Assembly (NCBI RefSeq): GCF_028807635.1
Contig: NZ_JARBAX010000002.1
Coordinates: 620,001-684,000, forward strand
From: Streptomyces spiramyceticus
GTDB taxonomy: Bacteria > Actinomycetota > Actinomycetes > Streptomycetales > Streptomycetaceae
DNA: 64,000 nt
Direction: 5' to 3'
In this document: positions 54,508-63,533 of the stretch, in pieces
Layout of the letters: each line of letters opens with the position of its first letter
Position numbering within the stretch: position 1 is the stretch's first letter
Notes under the pieces: generated by a model
Databases searched by the model: none
What the model was told of the DNA's origin: nothing
What the model saw: only the letters and a program-made list of their open reading frames with translations
Program-made: the position numbers and the translations under genes

Positions 54508-55215
54508 TCAGGTGAGGACGTCGGCGGCTCGGTACAGGTGGGTGCCATGGGCCCACTTCTTAATCTCGTCGCGGCCGAGAACCGTGATGTTGTGCTGCCG
54601 TGCGAACGTGGCAGCAGGCTCGGTGAACCCGGCCAAGCCGATCATGATTGCCACATCGGCGCCGTGGTGGGGCCGCGCGGTGCCGTTGAACTGCTGGACG
54701 TGCCCGGAGGTGACCCGTGCCCGGTAGCGTTTGCACTGGATGATGACGAGGTCGCCGTCGCCGTCGAGCGCACGGACGTCGGCGCCCAGGTCCCCCGCTC
54801 CGCCAACTCGCCGCACGTCGGTGAACCCGTCGCGGACGAGGAGCTGGGCGCACGCCTCCTCGAACTCCGTCGGGCTCATGGCCGCCAGCTCCCGCATGCG
54901 GAACGTCACCCCGTCGCCAGCCGGCTCCGGTTCCGTACTCAGCGGGGCAGCTGGCGAAGGTCCCGTGTAACCGCCGGTGAAGCCGAGTACGACCAGCACG
55001 ACCCTGGCTGTGCCCACGAGTACCACCAGCAAGCCGGCGCCGATGAGGGCGGCCCACCAGGGATGGTCGGTGAGCCATGCCCAGGGTCCGTTGAGCATCC
55101 ACGCGACGGCTGTGCCAGTCAGCCACGTCCACAGCATCTTGCCGAGAGCGAGGGCGAAGACGCCGCAGAGCAGTGTTTTCAGGAACGGATCAAGACGGCC
55201 GTCCTCGTCGAACAT
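54508..55215 (-). CDS. membrane-anchored Mrr-like restriction endonuclease
   Basis: 235 residues. Two hydrophobic helices (LKTLLCGVFALALGKMLWTWLTG and WWAALIGAGLLVVLVGTARVVLVVLGF) precede the Mrr catalytic domain: SPTEFEEACAQLLVRDGFTDVRRVGGAGDLGADVRAL, DLVIIQCKRYRARVTSGHVQQFNG. Catalytic D and Q-x-K are intact. The membrane link is unusual for Mrr but common in actinomycete homologues. It is 139 bp upstream of the pPIWI_RE operon on the same strand, so it could be part of the same defence locus. Confidence 0.85.
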   Translation of the reverse strand: MFDEDGRLDPFLKTLLCGVFALALGKMLWTWLTGTAVAWMLNGPWAWLTDHPWWAALIGAGLLVVLVGTARVVLVVLGFTGGYTGPSPAAPLSTEPEPAGDGVTFRMRELAAMSPTEFEEACAQLLVRDGFTDVRRVGGAGDLGADVRALDGDGDLVIIQCKRYRARVTSGHVQQFNGTARPHHGADVAIMIGLAGFTEPAATFARQHNITVLGRDEIKKWAHGTHLYRAADVLT

Positions 55216-55260
55216 GGCTACCCCCGAGGCGAGTTGAAGAGCCGAAACGAAGCTGTCGGG

Positions 55261-56000
55261 TCAGGCGGCGCGGCGAAGAGCACGGCGCGTACGGGCGGGC
55301 AGGGCGAGCAGTTCGTGCAGGGCGGCACCGTCCTGGGCCCATTGGAGCAGCTGTTCGCGGTCGACCAGATGGATGTGGTGGCGCGCGCCCCACGCGTGTG
55401 CGTTGCGGGTGAAACCGTCGTTGGTCACGACCACCGCATGGTGCGCGCCGTGCACGGGACCGGCGGTGCCGTTGACCGCGTACAGGACGGGAGCGCCAGC
55501 CTTGGCCCCGGTGCGGGTGTGCTTGGCCTGGAGCACTGCACGACCGAGCAGCGGTGCTCGGCAATCAAGTCGGCGGCCTGGTCGCCACCCCCTCCGACCT
55601 GCCTCGCGCGTCATCCGTCATGGATCATCAGGTAGCGCAGCGCCTCCTCGAAGACGCGGTCGTCCATGGCGTCGAGCTGGTCCGCCCGGAAGGATCGATC
55701 CGCTCGGCGCGCACGGTCGCGACGGTGTCGGCTCTGGGCGAGGCCCGTACGGACCGCCCAGGCGCCGCCTGCGGCCAGGAGGACAAGCGCCGGCCACTGC
55801 CAGTGCGTGGCGAGGGCGCCGAGGAGGATCCGTAGCCTGGGCAGCAGCAGAGCCATGGCCGCCGCGAGGGTAAGGCCGGCAGCGGCGAGTTCGGCGGGCG
55901 GCGCGAACGTTGTGGTAGCCGACGGGCGGCTTCGACATGGCGGGTTCCCCTCCCCGTGACGACGGGCCGCACTCCGCGGCCCTGAATCCGTGTGTACCAA
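55261..56000 (-). pseudogene. decayed paralogue of the membrane Mrr-like nuclease
   Basis: Read on the minus strand: hydrophobic helices (LRILLGALATHWQWPALVLLAAGGAW), MDDRVFEEALRYLMIHDG, then TGA at 55615-55617, then in the same frame RARQVGGGGDQAADLIAEHR, and after a shift LGRAVLQAKHTRTGAKAGAPVLYAVNG to the stop at 55261. The GGGGDQAADLIA and LQAKH segments are the Mrr active site. One nonsense codon and one frameshift break the gene. Its N-terminus is also unclear. It sits beside the intact paralogue. Confidence 0.75.
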
Positions 56001-57199
56001 CGGGCGCTGACAGTTCCGGTCGGATCATGGGCAGTCACCGCGCCCGCGCGGCGGGATCTCGCCAGTTGCGTCAGCACGGCGCGTCAGTGAGCGGCCGACC
56101 GGACGAAACACGCCGTTGTACTGCGTCTCTGTCGAGTCGGACCAGGCCCAACGGGCGGGCTGTTGCGGTGGATTCCGGTGGACCGGGAGGCTTCGCCGTG
56201 CCGTGAACAGCCAGGTCATCGGAGACAACACTGGTGAAGGTTGGCGAATTGTGGTGGCCTATGTCCCCTGTTGTATAGGGCTTGTGGCCGACAGCCTTCG
56301 ATGTCCGCAGCCGGCGGCGGCCGCTCATCCCGGCTTCGTCGCGGTGATCAGGCACAGGACGCTCGTTTCAGTTATCGACGATGTCCAACAGATCTGACGA
56401 TCAGGAGGGTGAGTCGTCTCGCAGCAGCCTGCCCGGAACACGATCGGAGCGCACCTAAGGTAGAAAGTTGGAACGTCCGCTGTGGGTCATGTCCCCTGTA
56501 GGGGTATAGCCGCGCCTGGCTGATCTTCTTGTTGGGGGTAGATCGAGTCCATGCCGCCCTTGGGGAGGTAGCTGAGGGGGAAAGCGATCCATTCGGCGTG
56601 CCCCGTGGAACGCCTGCCGCCGCAGCGCCAACTCCTGGGCGCGCAAGGTAATCCTGCCCTTCAACAGCACCCCGACCGGCGAACTCGCCGATAAGCACGA
56701 TCCTCACTCGACTTCCAGAACGGCACCTGCTCTGGCGCCAAGACCAAGCATCCCCAAATTCGTGGGAGGCACCGGGCCCGGCCTGCCACCGCAGTACGCG
56801 GCCATGAGCGGGCCAGGGAAACCTCGACCTACCCGGAGATCTCTTCGTTTCGCGCACTTGCTGTCGGTGCTGGGCGTCGGCTATCGAATAGTCCCCACCG
56901 ACGATCGAGTTTGAGCACAGGGGCCAACGTGAGGTGAGGGGCGGGAGGATGGGTGCGTGCTGTCCCGGGCCTGGGGTCTGACTCATGACATGCCTGACCG
57001 GAGTGTTCTGTTATGGCCGAAGTGTCCTGTTGTCACAGTGTCGGCTGTTGGCCGGGGATGGTGCGTTGTCGGTGCCGGGCTGGCGGGGTGTGTCCCGATA
57101 GGGGCCTGCCGATTGTTGTGGCGTCCTCACGATTCTGACCGCCCGACGCGGCCCGGTACCGGCAACGCGACGCGCCATCGGACCGGAAGGGGAACGGGC
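56001..57199. other. gene-free stretch including the IS110 left end
   Basis: About 1.2 kb without a convincing gene on either strand; frames here have poor codon bias and no motif. The last 200 bp (about 56990-57199) lie directly upstream of the IS110 transposase and include short direct copies of AGTGTYCTGTT (57004-57011 and 57031-57041 region). In IS110 elements this flank encodes a structured guide (bridge) RNA, but no fold was calculated here. Confidence 0.5.
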
Positions 57200-58276
57200 A
57201 TGTCCAGTTCGACCATGTCCAGTACGTCGCCTGCTCCGCAGACCCGTCGTCGTCCTGCGGGGGAGGTGGTTTTGGGAGTGGATACGCACCGGGATGCGCA
57301 TGTGGCTGCGGTGCTCTCCGTGATGGGGACCGTGCTTGCCACCGGCGAGTTCCCGGCCACCGCGGCTGGATACCGCGATCTGCTGAAGTGGGCCAGGAAG
57401 TTGGGTGTGGTGGGGCGGGCCGGGGTGGAGGGGACCGGCTCCTTTGGGGCGTCCCTGTCGCGCTATCTGCTGGCCCAGGGCATAGACGTGTTTGACGTGA
57501 ATCGGATGGACGGGGCAGATCGCCGTCTGCGCGGCAAATCGGATCCGCTCGATGTCCAGAACGCGGCGCGAGCCGTGCTGAGCGGGCGGGCCCGCGCCCG
57601 GGCCAAAGCGGGCGACGGGCCGGTGCAGATCGCGAGAATGTACAAACTCACGAAGGTGTCGGCCGTCAAAGCCCGCACCCAGGCCATCAACCAGCTCAAG
57701 TCCGTCCTCGTTACTGCTGACCCAGCCTTGCGGGAAGAACTGGCCGGACTGGGCAATGCCGAGCTCTTCCGTACCTGTGCGCGGTTCGCCGACGTCAGCG
57801 GTCGCGAGGAGGTCGGCGTGGAGGCGGTGCTGCAGGCCACTCGGATCACGCTGGGTCTGCTGGCTCACCGGATCGGCCACCTCTCCGAGCAGATCCGCAA
57901 TGTGGACGCTCGTCTGGCCCGCCTCGTTAAATGTCATGCCCCGCAGCTGCTCGACGCGGTGGGGATCGGTCCGGACACGGAACGCCTGGACATTGAGGCG
58001 TCCTTCGCCGCTTTGTGCGGGGTCAGTCCTGTTGAGCGTTCCTCGGGACGCCGGCAGTACCGTCGCCTCAACCGTGGTGGCGACCGTCAGGCAAATGCCG
58101 CGCTCCATCGCATCGTGTTCACCCGTCTGCGGGTCGACCCGCGCACTCAGGACTATTACGAGCGCCGGATCAAAGAGGGTAAGACCCGTCGCGAAATCGT
58201 CCGTTGCCTCAAGCGCTATGCGGCACGAGAGGTCTTCCACCTGGTCAGACAGTTACAGTCAGGACCCCGCTCATAG
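57200..58276 (+). CDS. IS110-family transposase (DEDD), with a small internal deletion
   Basis: 358 residues from ATG 57200 (AAGGGGAA upstream). The N-terminal DEDD domain has LGVDTHRDAHVAAVL (first Asp), GVEGTGSFG (Glu), and KSDPLDVQNAARAVL (last Asps). The C-terminal Tnp_20 domain has SFAALCGVSPVERSSGRRQYRRLNRGGDRQANAALHRIV with the catalytic serine. Between VGIGPD and ERLDIEASF the usual stretch of about 12 residues (AATLLITAGDNP-like) is missing in frame. This may inactivate it. The same 3' end occurs as a fragment at 37276. Confidence 0.88.
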   Translation: MSSSTMSSTSPAPQTRRRPAGEVVLGVDTHRDAHVAAVLSVMGTVLATGEFPATAAGYRDLLKWARKLGVVGRAGVEGTGSFGASLSRYLLAQGIDVFDVNRMDGADRRLRGKSDPLDVQNAARAVLSGRARARAKAGDGPVQIARMYKLTKVSAVKARTQAINQLKSVLVTADPALREELAGLGNAELFRTCARFADVSGREEVGVEAVLQATRITLGLLAHRIGHLSEQIRNVDARLARLVKCHAPQLLDAVGIGPDTERLDIEASFAALCGVSPVERSSGRRQYRRLNRGGDRQANAALHRIVFTRLRVDPRTQDYYERRIKEGKTRREIVRCLKRYAAREVFHLVRQLQSGPRS

Positions 58277-58294
58277 GGGCTGTGAGAGGTGACG

Positions 58295-58324
58295 AACCCC
58301 CGCCGGCTGGTGCCGGCGGGGGTT
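58295..58324 (+). terminator. hairpin after the IS110 transposase
   Basis: AACCCCCGCCGGC (58295-58307), TGGT, GCCGGCGGGGGTT (58312-58324): perfect 13-bp arms followed by T residues (GGTTT). It is a strong intrinsic terminator. A weaker relative follows the IS fragment at 37380. Confidence 0.8.
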
Positions 58325-58613
58325 TCGCGCGTAGGGGGTTGGGATGGCGGGCGTACTGCGGGTGCGACCGAGGTACGCGTCAAAGGGGGCAATGCGATGA
58401 TCTTGAAGCCCTGACAGGGTCAGCCGGAGCACGCTGGCGACGTGACGTACGGGCGAGCGTTACGTTGGAGTCCGAAACTGGAATACGCCGGAAACGTGCC
58501 GTGGCAGTGTCTGAACGCGTCAGCTACGTCGGCGGGCAGCGGAGTCGGTACGCCTGGCGCCCCGCAGCGGGTGGTGAGGCCCTCCATCCCGTGGGCCGGT
58601 GTAGAACGTCCAC

Positions 58614-59136
58614 ATGGATCCCACGATTCTCGGCCCCGCTGCGGTCCGATCGGCTGGCAACATCGCGGCCTCAGCCATCAATCGCTATCGGCCTGTTGGC
58701 GTCGTCCGGGTCGGCAGTCCTGAAGACCGCTCTCAGGCGTACCGCCGCTACCTTGACGCCGTCGTGCATGTGGGACTTAACGCCAGTTGGTTCAACGGCA
58801 TGCACCATGAAGGCGGTGAGGCGGCCGAGCCCCTATTGGGCGACCTGCTCCCACGCCTGTACCGAGTCAGGAAACGAACTGCTCTGTGCCCTGTACGGAG
58901 TGCGGCTGTGTGCGCCCGACTACGTCATCGAGGTAGCCGAAGAACTGGGGCGCTCTGTGCCTCACGTAGGGCTCGGCAAGGATGAGTTTGAGCGGGCGAA
59001 CCAGACGTTCGTACAGGCACAAACGGCATTCCTGGAGGCGGCTCGCCACGACCTCGATTACAACCCGAAGTGGTGGCAGCCCTGGAAGAAGTGGAAGGGG
59101 CGCACGTTCCACGCACGGCGAGACCGTGCGACCTGA
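58614..59136 (+). pseudogene. unrecognised gene with a probable frameshift
   Basis: ATG 58614 opens MDPTILGPAAVRSAGNIAASAINRY and runs well-formed to about 58850 (AYRRYLDAVVHVGLNASWF). The continuation with protein-like composition is in the +1 frame: CTESGNELLCALYGVRLCAPDYVIEVAEELGR and WKKWKGRTFHARRDRAT, ending at TGA 59134-59136. Together they would make about 173 residues. Function unknown. Confidence 0.5.
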
Positions 59137-59762
59137 CCGGCCAATGTCCCTTCCGTCTAGTCGGCCCTGAAGCCCCAGCTCGGACGCCAGAGAAGCAAGG
59201 AACCCGCCGGTAGGTTCTGGAGGTTCACCTCCGGCGGCGGGCCGCTGAGTCGCGTGAGGCGACGTGTGCGGCGACTGCATCGACGCCGGGACGGCGTAGC
59301 GTTGGGGTGCCGTTAAGGGGTCCAGCCAAGGTGAGCCCAAAAGCCGCCATGGGGATGATCTTGGGCCGGTGAGTCAGCAGCGCGGCGCTTCGTCGGGCTA
59401 GGCGGCCGGTGCGTCGTCGGGCTCCTGGTCGTGCTTGTCAGTCCAGGAGCCGAAGGGGCCGGGCTCGCCGTGGACCTCGGCACCGATCAGGAGCGCGCGC
59501 CGCCCTTGGCGCGGTGCTCGCCGGGGATCACCGGGCGCTCGCTTCGAGCTGGGGGGGATGCCGGTGCGGCTCGCCCGCAATTCCCGCAGGTGTGCGACAT
59601 CACTTGAGTTCCCCTGATCCCCGCTGAGGGCTTGGCCCTGTGGTCAGGGGGTTCTTCCTCCTTCGAGTGGTCCGCCTCCATGTGACGTAACTTCGGGATT
59701 CTTGAAGCGTTCTCATCTCATCCGACCGATCCGCGGTCCGGGCGAAGGTGAGGAGGCTCGGG
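59137..59762. other. gene-free stretch with a recombinase remnant
   Basis: 626 bp without an intact gene. It contains the serine-recombinase remnant described separately and a hairpin-rich stretch near 59210-59245. The last 70 bp should contain the promoter of the recombinase trio; no boxes were assigned. Confidence 0.4.
59398..59610 (-). pseudogene. 3' remnant of a serine recombinase gene
   Basis: On the minus strand the frame HLRELRASRTGIPPSSKRAP corresponds to DLRELRTSRIPAQLEGG at the end of the recombinase at 63534. The downstream DNA also matches (GCTCCTGG/TGCCGAA...GGATCACCGGG...TTCGAGCTGGG). It is the same gene end copied or left behind by recombination. The catalytic part is absent. 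Confidence 0.55.
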
Positions 59763-60842
59763 TTGGCGTCACTGGCAGTCGTACGGGACCTTCGCGATGT
59801 TCGGGCGCCGGTCTCGGCGGAGGAGCTGGAGCAGTTCGAGACCGACGCGCTGGCGGGGTTCGTGCTCGCGCGGGCGTCGGCGGGGCTGGCGGACGGCACC
59901 ATCCGCGGGGACGTCGGGCACCTGGACCAGACGCGGGCCTGGTTCGGCCGGCCGCTGTGGGACATGGAGCCCGCCGACGCCGACGCGTACTTCGGGAAGG
60001 TTCTGCGAAGCTCGCCCAGCGGCACCCGGCTGGCCCGGTCACAGGCGCTGACCACGTACTTCGCGTTCCTGGAACTGCGGCACAAGGTTGAACTGCACCA
60101 GATGACCGGCCGGGTGGTGGAGTGCCCGATCGACGAGATGAACCGGCCGCGCGGCGCGAAGGACGCCCAGTTGCGGATCCCGCCGCTGGAGCCGGAGGTC
60201 GGGCAGCTGTTCACCGGCTGGGCCGGCGAGCTGGCGGCCTGCAGGAAGTTCGCCCCGACCGCCAGGAACTACACCGCCTCGAAGCTGATGTCCGAGGTGG
60301 GCCTGCGGGTGAATGAGGCCCGCAGACTCGACCTCAACGACATCAAGTGGGACCTCGGCCGGTTCGGCAAACTGCACGTCCGCTACGGCAAGGGCAAGCG
60401 CGGGTCGGGGCCCCGGGAGCGGATGGTGCCACTGATCAACGGCGCGGGCCGGACGCTCCAGTGGTTCATCGAGGACGTGTGGGGCCAGTTCGGCGACGAC
60501 CACACGAGGCCCGGCGCCCCGCTGTTCCCCTCCGAGCGCAAGAACACCGACGGCTCCGCCCGCCGGGTGGGCGACGACGCTCTGCGCAACGGGCTCACCG
60601 CCGCGACCAAGGCGCATCTGCCGGGCTGGACGGACAAGCTGACGCCGCACGTCCTGCGGCATTTCTGCGCGTCGCAGCTCTATCTGCACGGGCTGGACCT
60701 GGTCTCGATCCAGGAAATTTTGGGACATTCCTGGATCGCCACGACGATGCGGTACGTACATGTTCAGCAGACCCGGGTCGAGGACGCCTGGGTCGCGGGG
60801 ACCGAACGGGCCGCGAAGCGGCTGGAAGGGCTGTTGCGATGA
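59763..60842 (+). CDS. tyrosine recombinase (first of a trio)
   Basis: 359 residues from TTG 59763, chosen because AGGAGG stands exactly six bases upstream; GTG 59748 is in frame but has a poor site. The catalytic set is complete: R182 (SEVGLRVNEARRLDL), a lysine near 210, H296-x-x-R299 (HVLRHF), H322 (LGHSW) and Y331 (MRYVHV). The N-terminal SAM-like domain covers residues 20-120. Its stop overlaps the next ATG. This trio resembles Tn554-type transposition modules. Confidence 0.92.
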   Translation: MASLAVVRDLRDVRAPVSAEELEQFETDALAGFVLARASAGLADGTIRGDVGHLDQTRAWFGRPLWDMEPADADAYFGKVLRSSPSGTRLARSQALTTYFAFLELRHKVELHQMTGRVVECPIDEMNRPRGAKDAQLRIPPLEPEVGQLFTGWAGELAACRKFAPTARNYTASKLMSEVGLRVNEARRLDLNDIKWDLGRFGKLHVRYGKGKRGSGPRERMVPLINGAGRTLQWFIEDVWGQFGDDHTRPGAPLFPSERKNTDGSARRVGDDALRNGLTAATKAHLPGWTDKLTPHVLRHFCASQLYLHGLDLVSIQEILGHSWIATTMRYVHVQQTRVEDAWVAGTERAAKRLEGLLR

Positions 60843-61168
60843 GATGGAACCTGCGGCTGACGGCCGCGAACAAGGGCATCTGGAAGGCATCCGAGCTGCA
60901 ACGCAGCCTGGCCGAACACGGCTTGGTGATCTCGGCGGGCAAGATGTCCGGGCTGTGGTCCGGCCAGCCGGTCTCCCTCAAACTCGACGACCTGGACGTC
61001 ATCTGCGTGGTGTTGAACTGCGAGATCGGCGAGCTGATGATCCCCGAACCGCAGAAGGTGGCCCGACCCGGCGAGGAGACCGCCGTCCGGACAGCCGTCG
61101 GGGCCAACATGCCAGCTCCGGCTGTGGTTCCCCGCCGCCGCGACGGCCGCTCCATGCCGCCGACGTGA
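60839..61168 (+). CDS. small helix-turn-helix (XRE-like) protein of the recombinase trio
   Basis: 109 residues, overlapping the first recombinase by ATGA and the second by GTGA. The sequence ANKGIWKASELQRSLAEHGLVISAGKMSGLWSGQPVSLKLDDLDVICVVLNCEIGELM is an XRE/Cro-type fold. The C-terminal 35 residues are proline- and arginine-rich. It probably binds the element ends or controls the trio. Confidence 0.8.
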   Translation: MRWNLRLTAANKGIWKASELQRSLAEHGLVISAGKMSGLWSGQPVSLKLDDLDVICVVLNCEIGELMIPEPQKVARPGEETAVRTAVGANMPAPAVVPRRRDGRSMPPT

Positions 61169-62838
61169 CCGCGGCCAGAACACGTCGAGGGGGCGCTTCG
61201 GGGCCGGCCAGCTGCGGCAGCTGTCTGGCTTGGGGCCGGGTCCAACGCCCGTTCACCAGCGGACTCTGCCCAGCTTGCTACCTCTTCGCCCGCGACCACG
61301 CACCCGGCCAGTGCCGCGGCTGCCAGCGGCAGCAGCCGGTCCGCAAGGAGTACTGCCGACTGTGCTGGGGCCAGGCCCGAGCCGAGGCGAGGGCGACCGG
61401 CCGGCTGCACGGATCCGCCACCGCGGTGCACCACCTGGACGGCGTCGGGCGCCATCACCAGCTGTTCTTCGCCGACATGCTCTCAATGCGCGGTGCCCGC
61501 ACCACTCCGCCCCGGCGTTACGACCGTCGAGGGGCACCGCGCAAGCCCCCGCCGCCACCAGCGGCACGTCCCTACTTACGCTGGGTCCAGCCGGTGCTGT
61601 TCGACGGCGTCCGCCGCGACTTCCACCGCTTCGACCCCGAGCAGAAAACCCTCGTCGACGGGTGGCTGGCCTGGGCACGACACCTCGCCCACAACCTGGC
61701 CGAGGCCCGTGGCTGGCCCAAGGGAGTGCGCGAGGACGTGGACCGGGCCCTGGCGATGGTGCTCTTCGGGCACGTCGAGGGAGACCGGCTGCGGCACTCG
61801 GAGATCTCCGCCCCGCTGCGAGCCCTGAACCTGAGCATCGAGCGCACCGTCGAGGTCCTCCAGGAGATGGGCATCTTCCTCGACGACCGCCGTCCGTCCT
61901 TCGAGGACTGGCTGGAGTCCAAGCTCGACGGCCTGGCCCCGGGCATCGGGCGCGAGACCGGGAAGTGGAGCCGGACCTTGCACGACGGCGGCCCGCGCAC
62001 CCTGGCCCGCCACCCGAACACCGTCCAGGGCTACCTCAACGCGATTCGCCCCGTCCTGCTGCGGTGGTCGGCAGACCACGACCACCTGCGCGAGGTCACC
62101 CGCGAGGAAGTCCTGGCCCACGTCAAGACCCTCCAAGGACGAGAGCGCCACCAAGCGCTCGTCGCCCTGCGGTCGTTGTTCGCCTGGGCGAAGAAGAACG
62201 GCCTCGTCTTCCGCAACCCGACCTCCCGGATCAAGGTCGGCCAGGCGGTCGCCACCGTGCTGCAACCGCTGCCACCCACGCACGTGGCCCGTTCCGCCGA
62301 GGCCGTCACGACCCCCGCCGGACGTCTCGCGCTCGTCCTGGCCGCAGTCCACGCCGCCCGCCCCGGCACGATCCGCAGCCAGCAGCTCGACGACGTCGAC
62401 CTCGGCAACCGCCGGATCACCCTCAACGGACGCTCCCACCCGCTGGACGACCTCACCCGGCAGACCCTGTTGGACTGGCTGGAGCACCGGCGCCGACGCT
62501 GGCCAAACACCGCCAACCCGCATCTGATCATCAACATGAACACCGCGCTGGGGACCGGCCCGGTCAGCCCATGGTGGATCGAGCGCGAGCTCCGCGGCCA
62601 GGACGCCACGCTGGACCGGCTCCGCGCGGACCGCCAGCTCGAAGAAGCCCTCGTCCACGGCCCCGACCCGCTCCACCTCGCCGAGGTCTTCGGCATCGAC
62701 GAGAAGACCGCGATCCGCTACGCGGCCGCAGCACGCCAACTCCTGGAACGACCCCTGGAAACCGACCCCGCGACTTCACCCCGAACCCGAGGGTTCAACC
62801 CCACACAGCACGACGACGGACCCTCGGGTTCCCGCTGA
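61165..62838 (+). CDS. second recombinase-like protein with N-terminal zinc ribbons
   Basis: 557 residues from GTG 61165. The first 75 residues hold several CxxC pairs (CGSC, CPAC, CRGC, CRLC), likely two zinc ribbons. A SAM-like core domain is near residues 270-345, followed by a recombinase-like fold with AARPGTIRSQQLDDVDL (box I arginine). The second box (H-x-x-R) and the tyrosine were not found, so it is probably a non-catalytic partner that binds DNA. Coupled to the two upstream genes. Confidence 0.75.
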   Translation: MTAARTRRGGASGPASCGSCLAWGRVQRPFTSGLCPACYLFARDHAPGQCRGCQRQQPVRKEYCRLCWGQARAEARATGRLHGSATAVHHLDGVGRHHQLFFADMLSMRGARTTPPRRYDRRGAPRKPPPPPAARPYLRWVQPVLFDGVRRDFHRFDPEQKTLVDGWLAWARHLAHNLAEARGWPKGVREDVDRALAMVLFGHVEGDRLRHSEISAPLRALNLSIERTVEVLQEMGIFLDDRRPSFEDWLESKLDGLAPGIGRETGKWSRTLHDGGPRTLARHPNTVQGYLNAIRPVLLRWSADHDHLREVTREEVLAHVKTLQGRERHQALVALRSLFAWAKKNGLVFRNPTSRIKVGQAVATVLQPLPPTHVARSAEAVTTPAGRLALVLAAVHAARPGTIRSQQLDDVDLGNRRITLNGRSHPLDDLTRQTLLDWLEHRRRRWPNTANPHLIINMNTALGTGPVSPWWIERELRGQDATLDRLRADRQLEEALVHGPDPLHLAEVFGIDEKTAIRYAAAARQLLERPLETDPATSPRTRGFNPTQHDDGPSGSR

Positions 62839-63105
62839 AGACCCTTCAGTTTCCGTGAACTCGCGGGGGTCTCGGGGCGCCGTTAGCGAGCGGCGAACCA
62901 GGTGACAAGTAGTTCGCCAGATTGAGCTGTCAGCAGCGGGAGCGGCGGTTCCTGCAGCTGTGGGCCCGGCCACAGCTGCAGGTCAGGCGCTGTCTACACC
63001 GTTCGAGTGGACCTTGCGCGGACGCTGGTCGTGTCTGTGACGGTGGTCCGTGCGAGTGCTACTCAGGAACTCCCTGTTCCGGTCCGGGCCATGAGGAGAG
63101 TTCGG
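62839..63105. other. gene-free stretch before the carrier-protein gene
   Basis: 267 bp with no convincing gene. It contains GCTGTGGGCCCGGCCACAGC, an imperfect hairpin (about 62958-62977). The end of the recombinase element may lie here. Confidence 0.35.
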
Positions 63106-63336
63106 TTGTCCGACGTCGAAGAGCGCGTGAAGAAGGTCGTCGTTGAACTGTTGCAGTGTGCCCCGGAGGACGTGACGAGGTGGTCGTCGTTCGTCGACCT
63201 CGGAGCATCGGAGGATGACATGGAGGACATCTACCCGGCGCTGGAGGAGGAGTTCGACATCGAAATCCCCGATGGCGAGGCCGAGAAGATGACCACGGTG
63301 GGGGCCGCCATCGACTACGTCGAGAGCAAGCGTTGA
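63106..63336 (+). CDS. acyl-carrier-like protein lacking the usual DSL serine
   Basis: 76 residues from TTG 63106, with GAGGAGAG about 5 nt upstream; ATG 63091 is possible. The fold matches acyl carrier protein throughout ([48 protein letters not shown]). The canonical GADSLD at helix 2 is GASEDD here, so the phosphopantetheine serine position holds Glu and a Ser stands one place earlier. It may carry the group on the shifted serine or have lost the function. No biosynthetic genes are nearby. Confidence 0.8.
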   Translation: MSDVEERVKKVVVELLQCAPEDVTRWSSFVDLGASEDDMEDIYPALEEEFDIEIPDGEAEKMTTVGAAIDYVESKR

Positions 63337-63533
63337 CCTAAACGCTCACGCCGGGCTCAGGGGTCCGGTATTCCTCCAGGATTGAACGCCAGGGATTGAT
63401 CTTGAGGCCGGGTGCTGGCCACGTTGAGCTTGTACCGGCTTGTCGGCAGGCCGGCCCGGGTAGTCGTCGGCCCAGGTGCCGAACGGTCCGGGCCGGCCGG
63501 GCGCGGTGGCGCCGAGCCGGTGCGGGCCGGGGA
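63337..63533. other. spacer matching the DNA around 59400-59540
   Basis: 197 bp without a gene. Its right half aligns by eye with the remnant region at 59400-59540, sharing the downstream flank of the recombinase gene. Confidence 0.4.

Noticed and set aside
56372..56986. Minus-strand frame of 204 codons
   Set aside because: No recognisable motif or ribosome site, patchy composition, and the region looks like decayed DNA.
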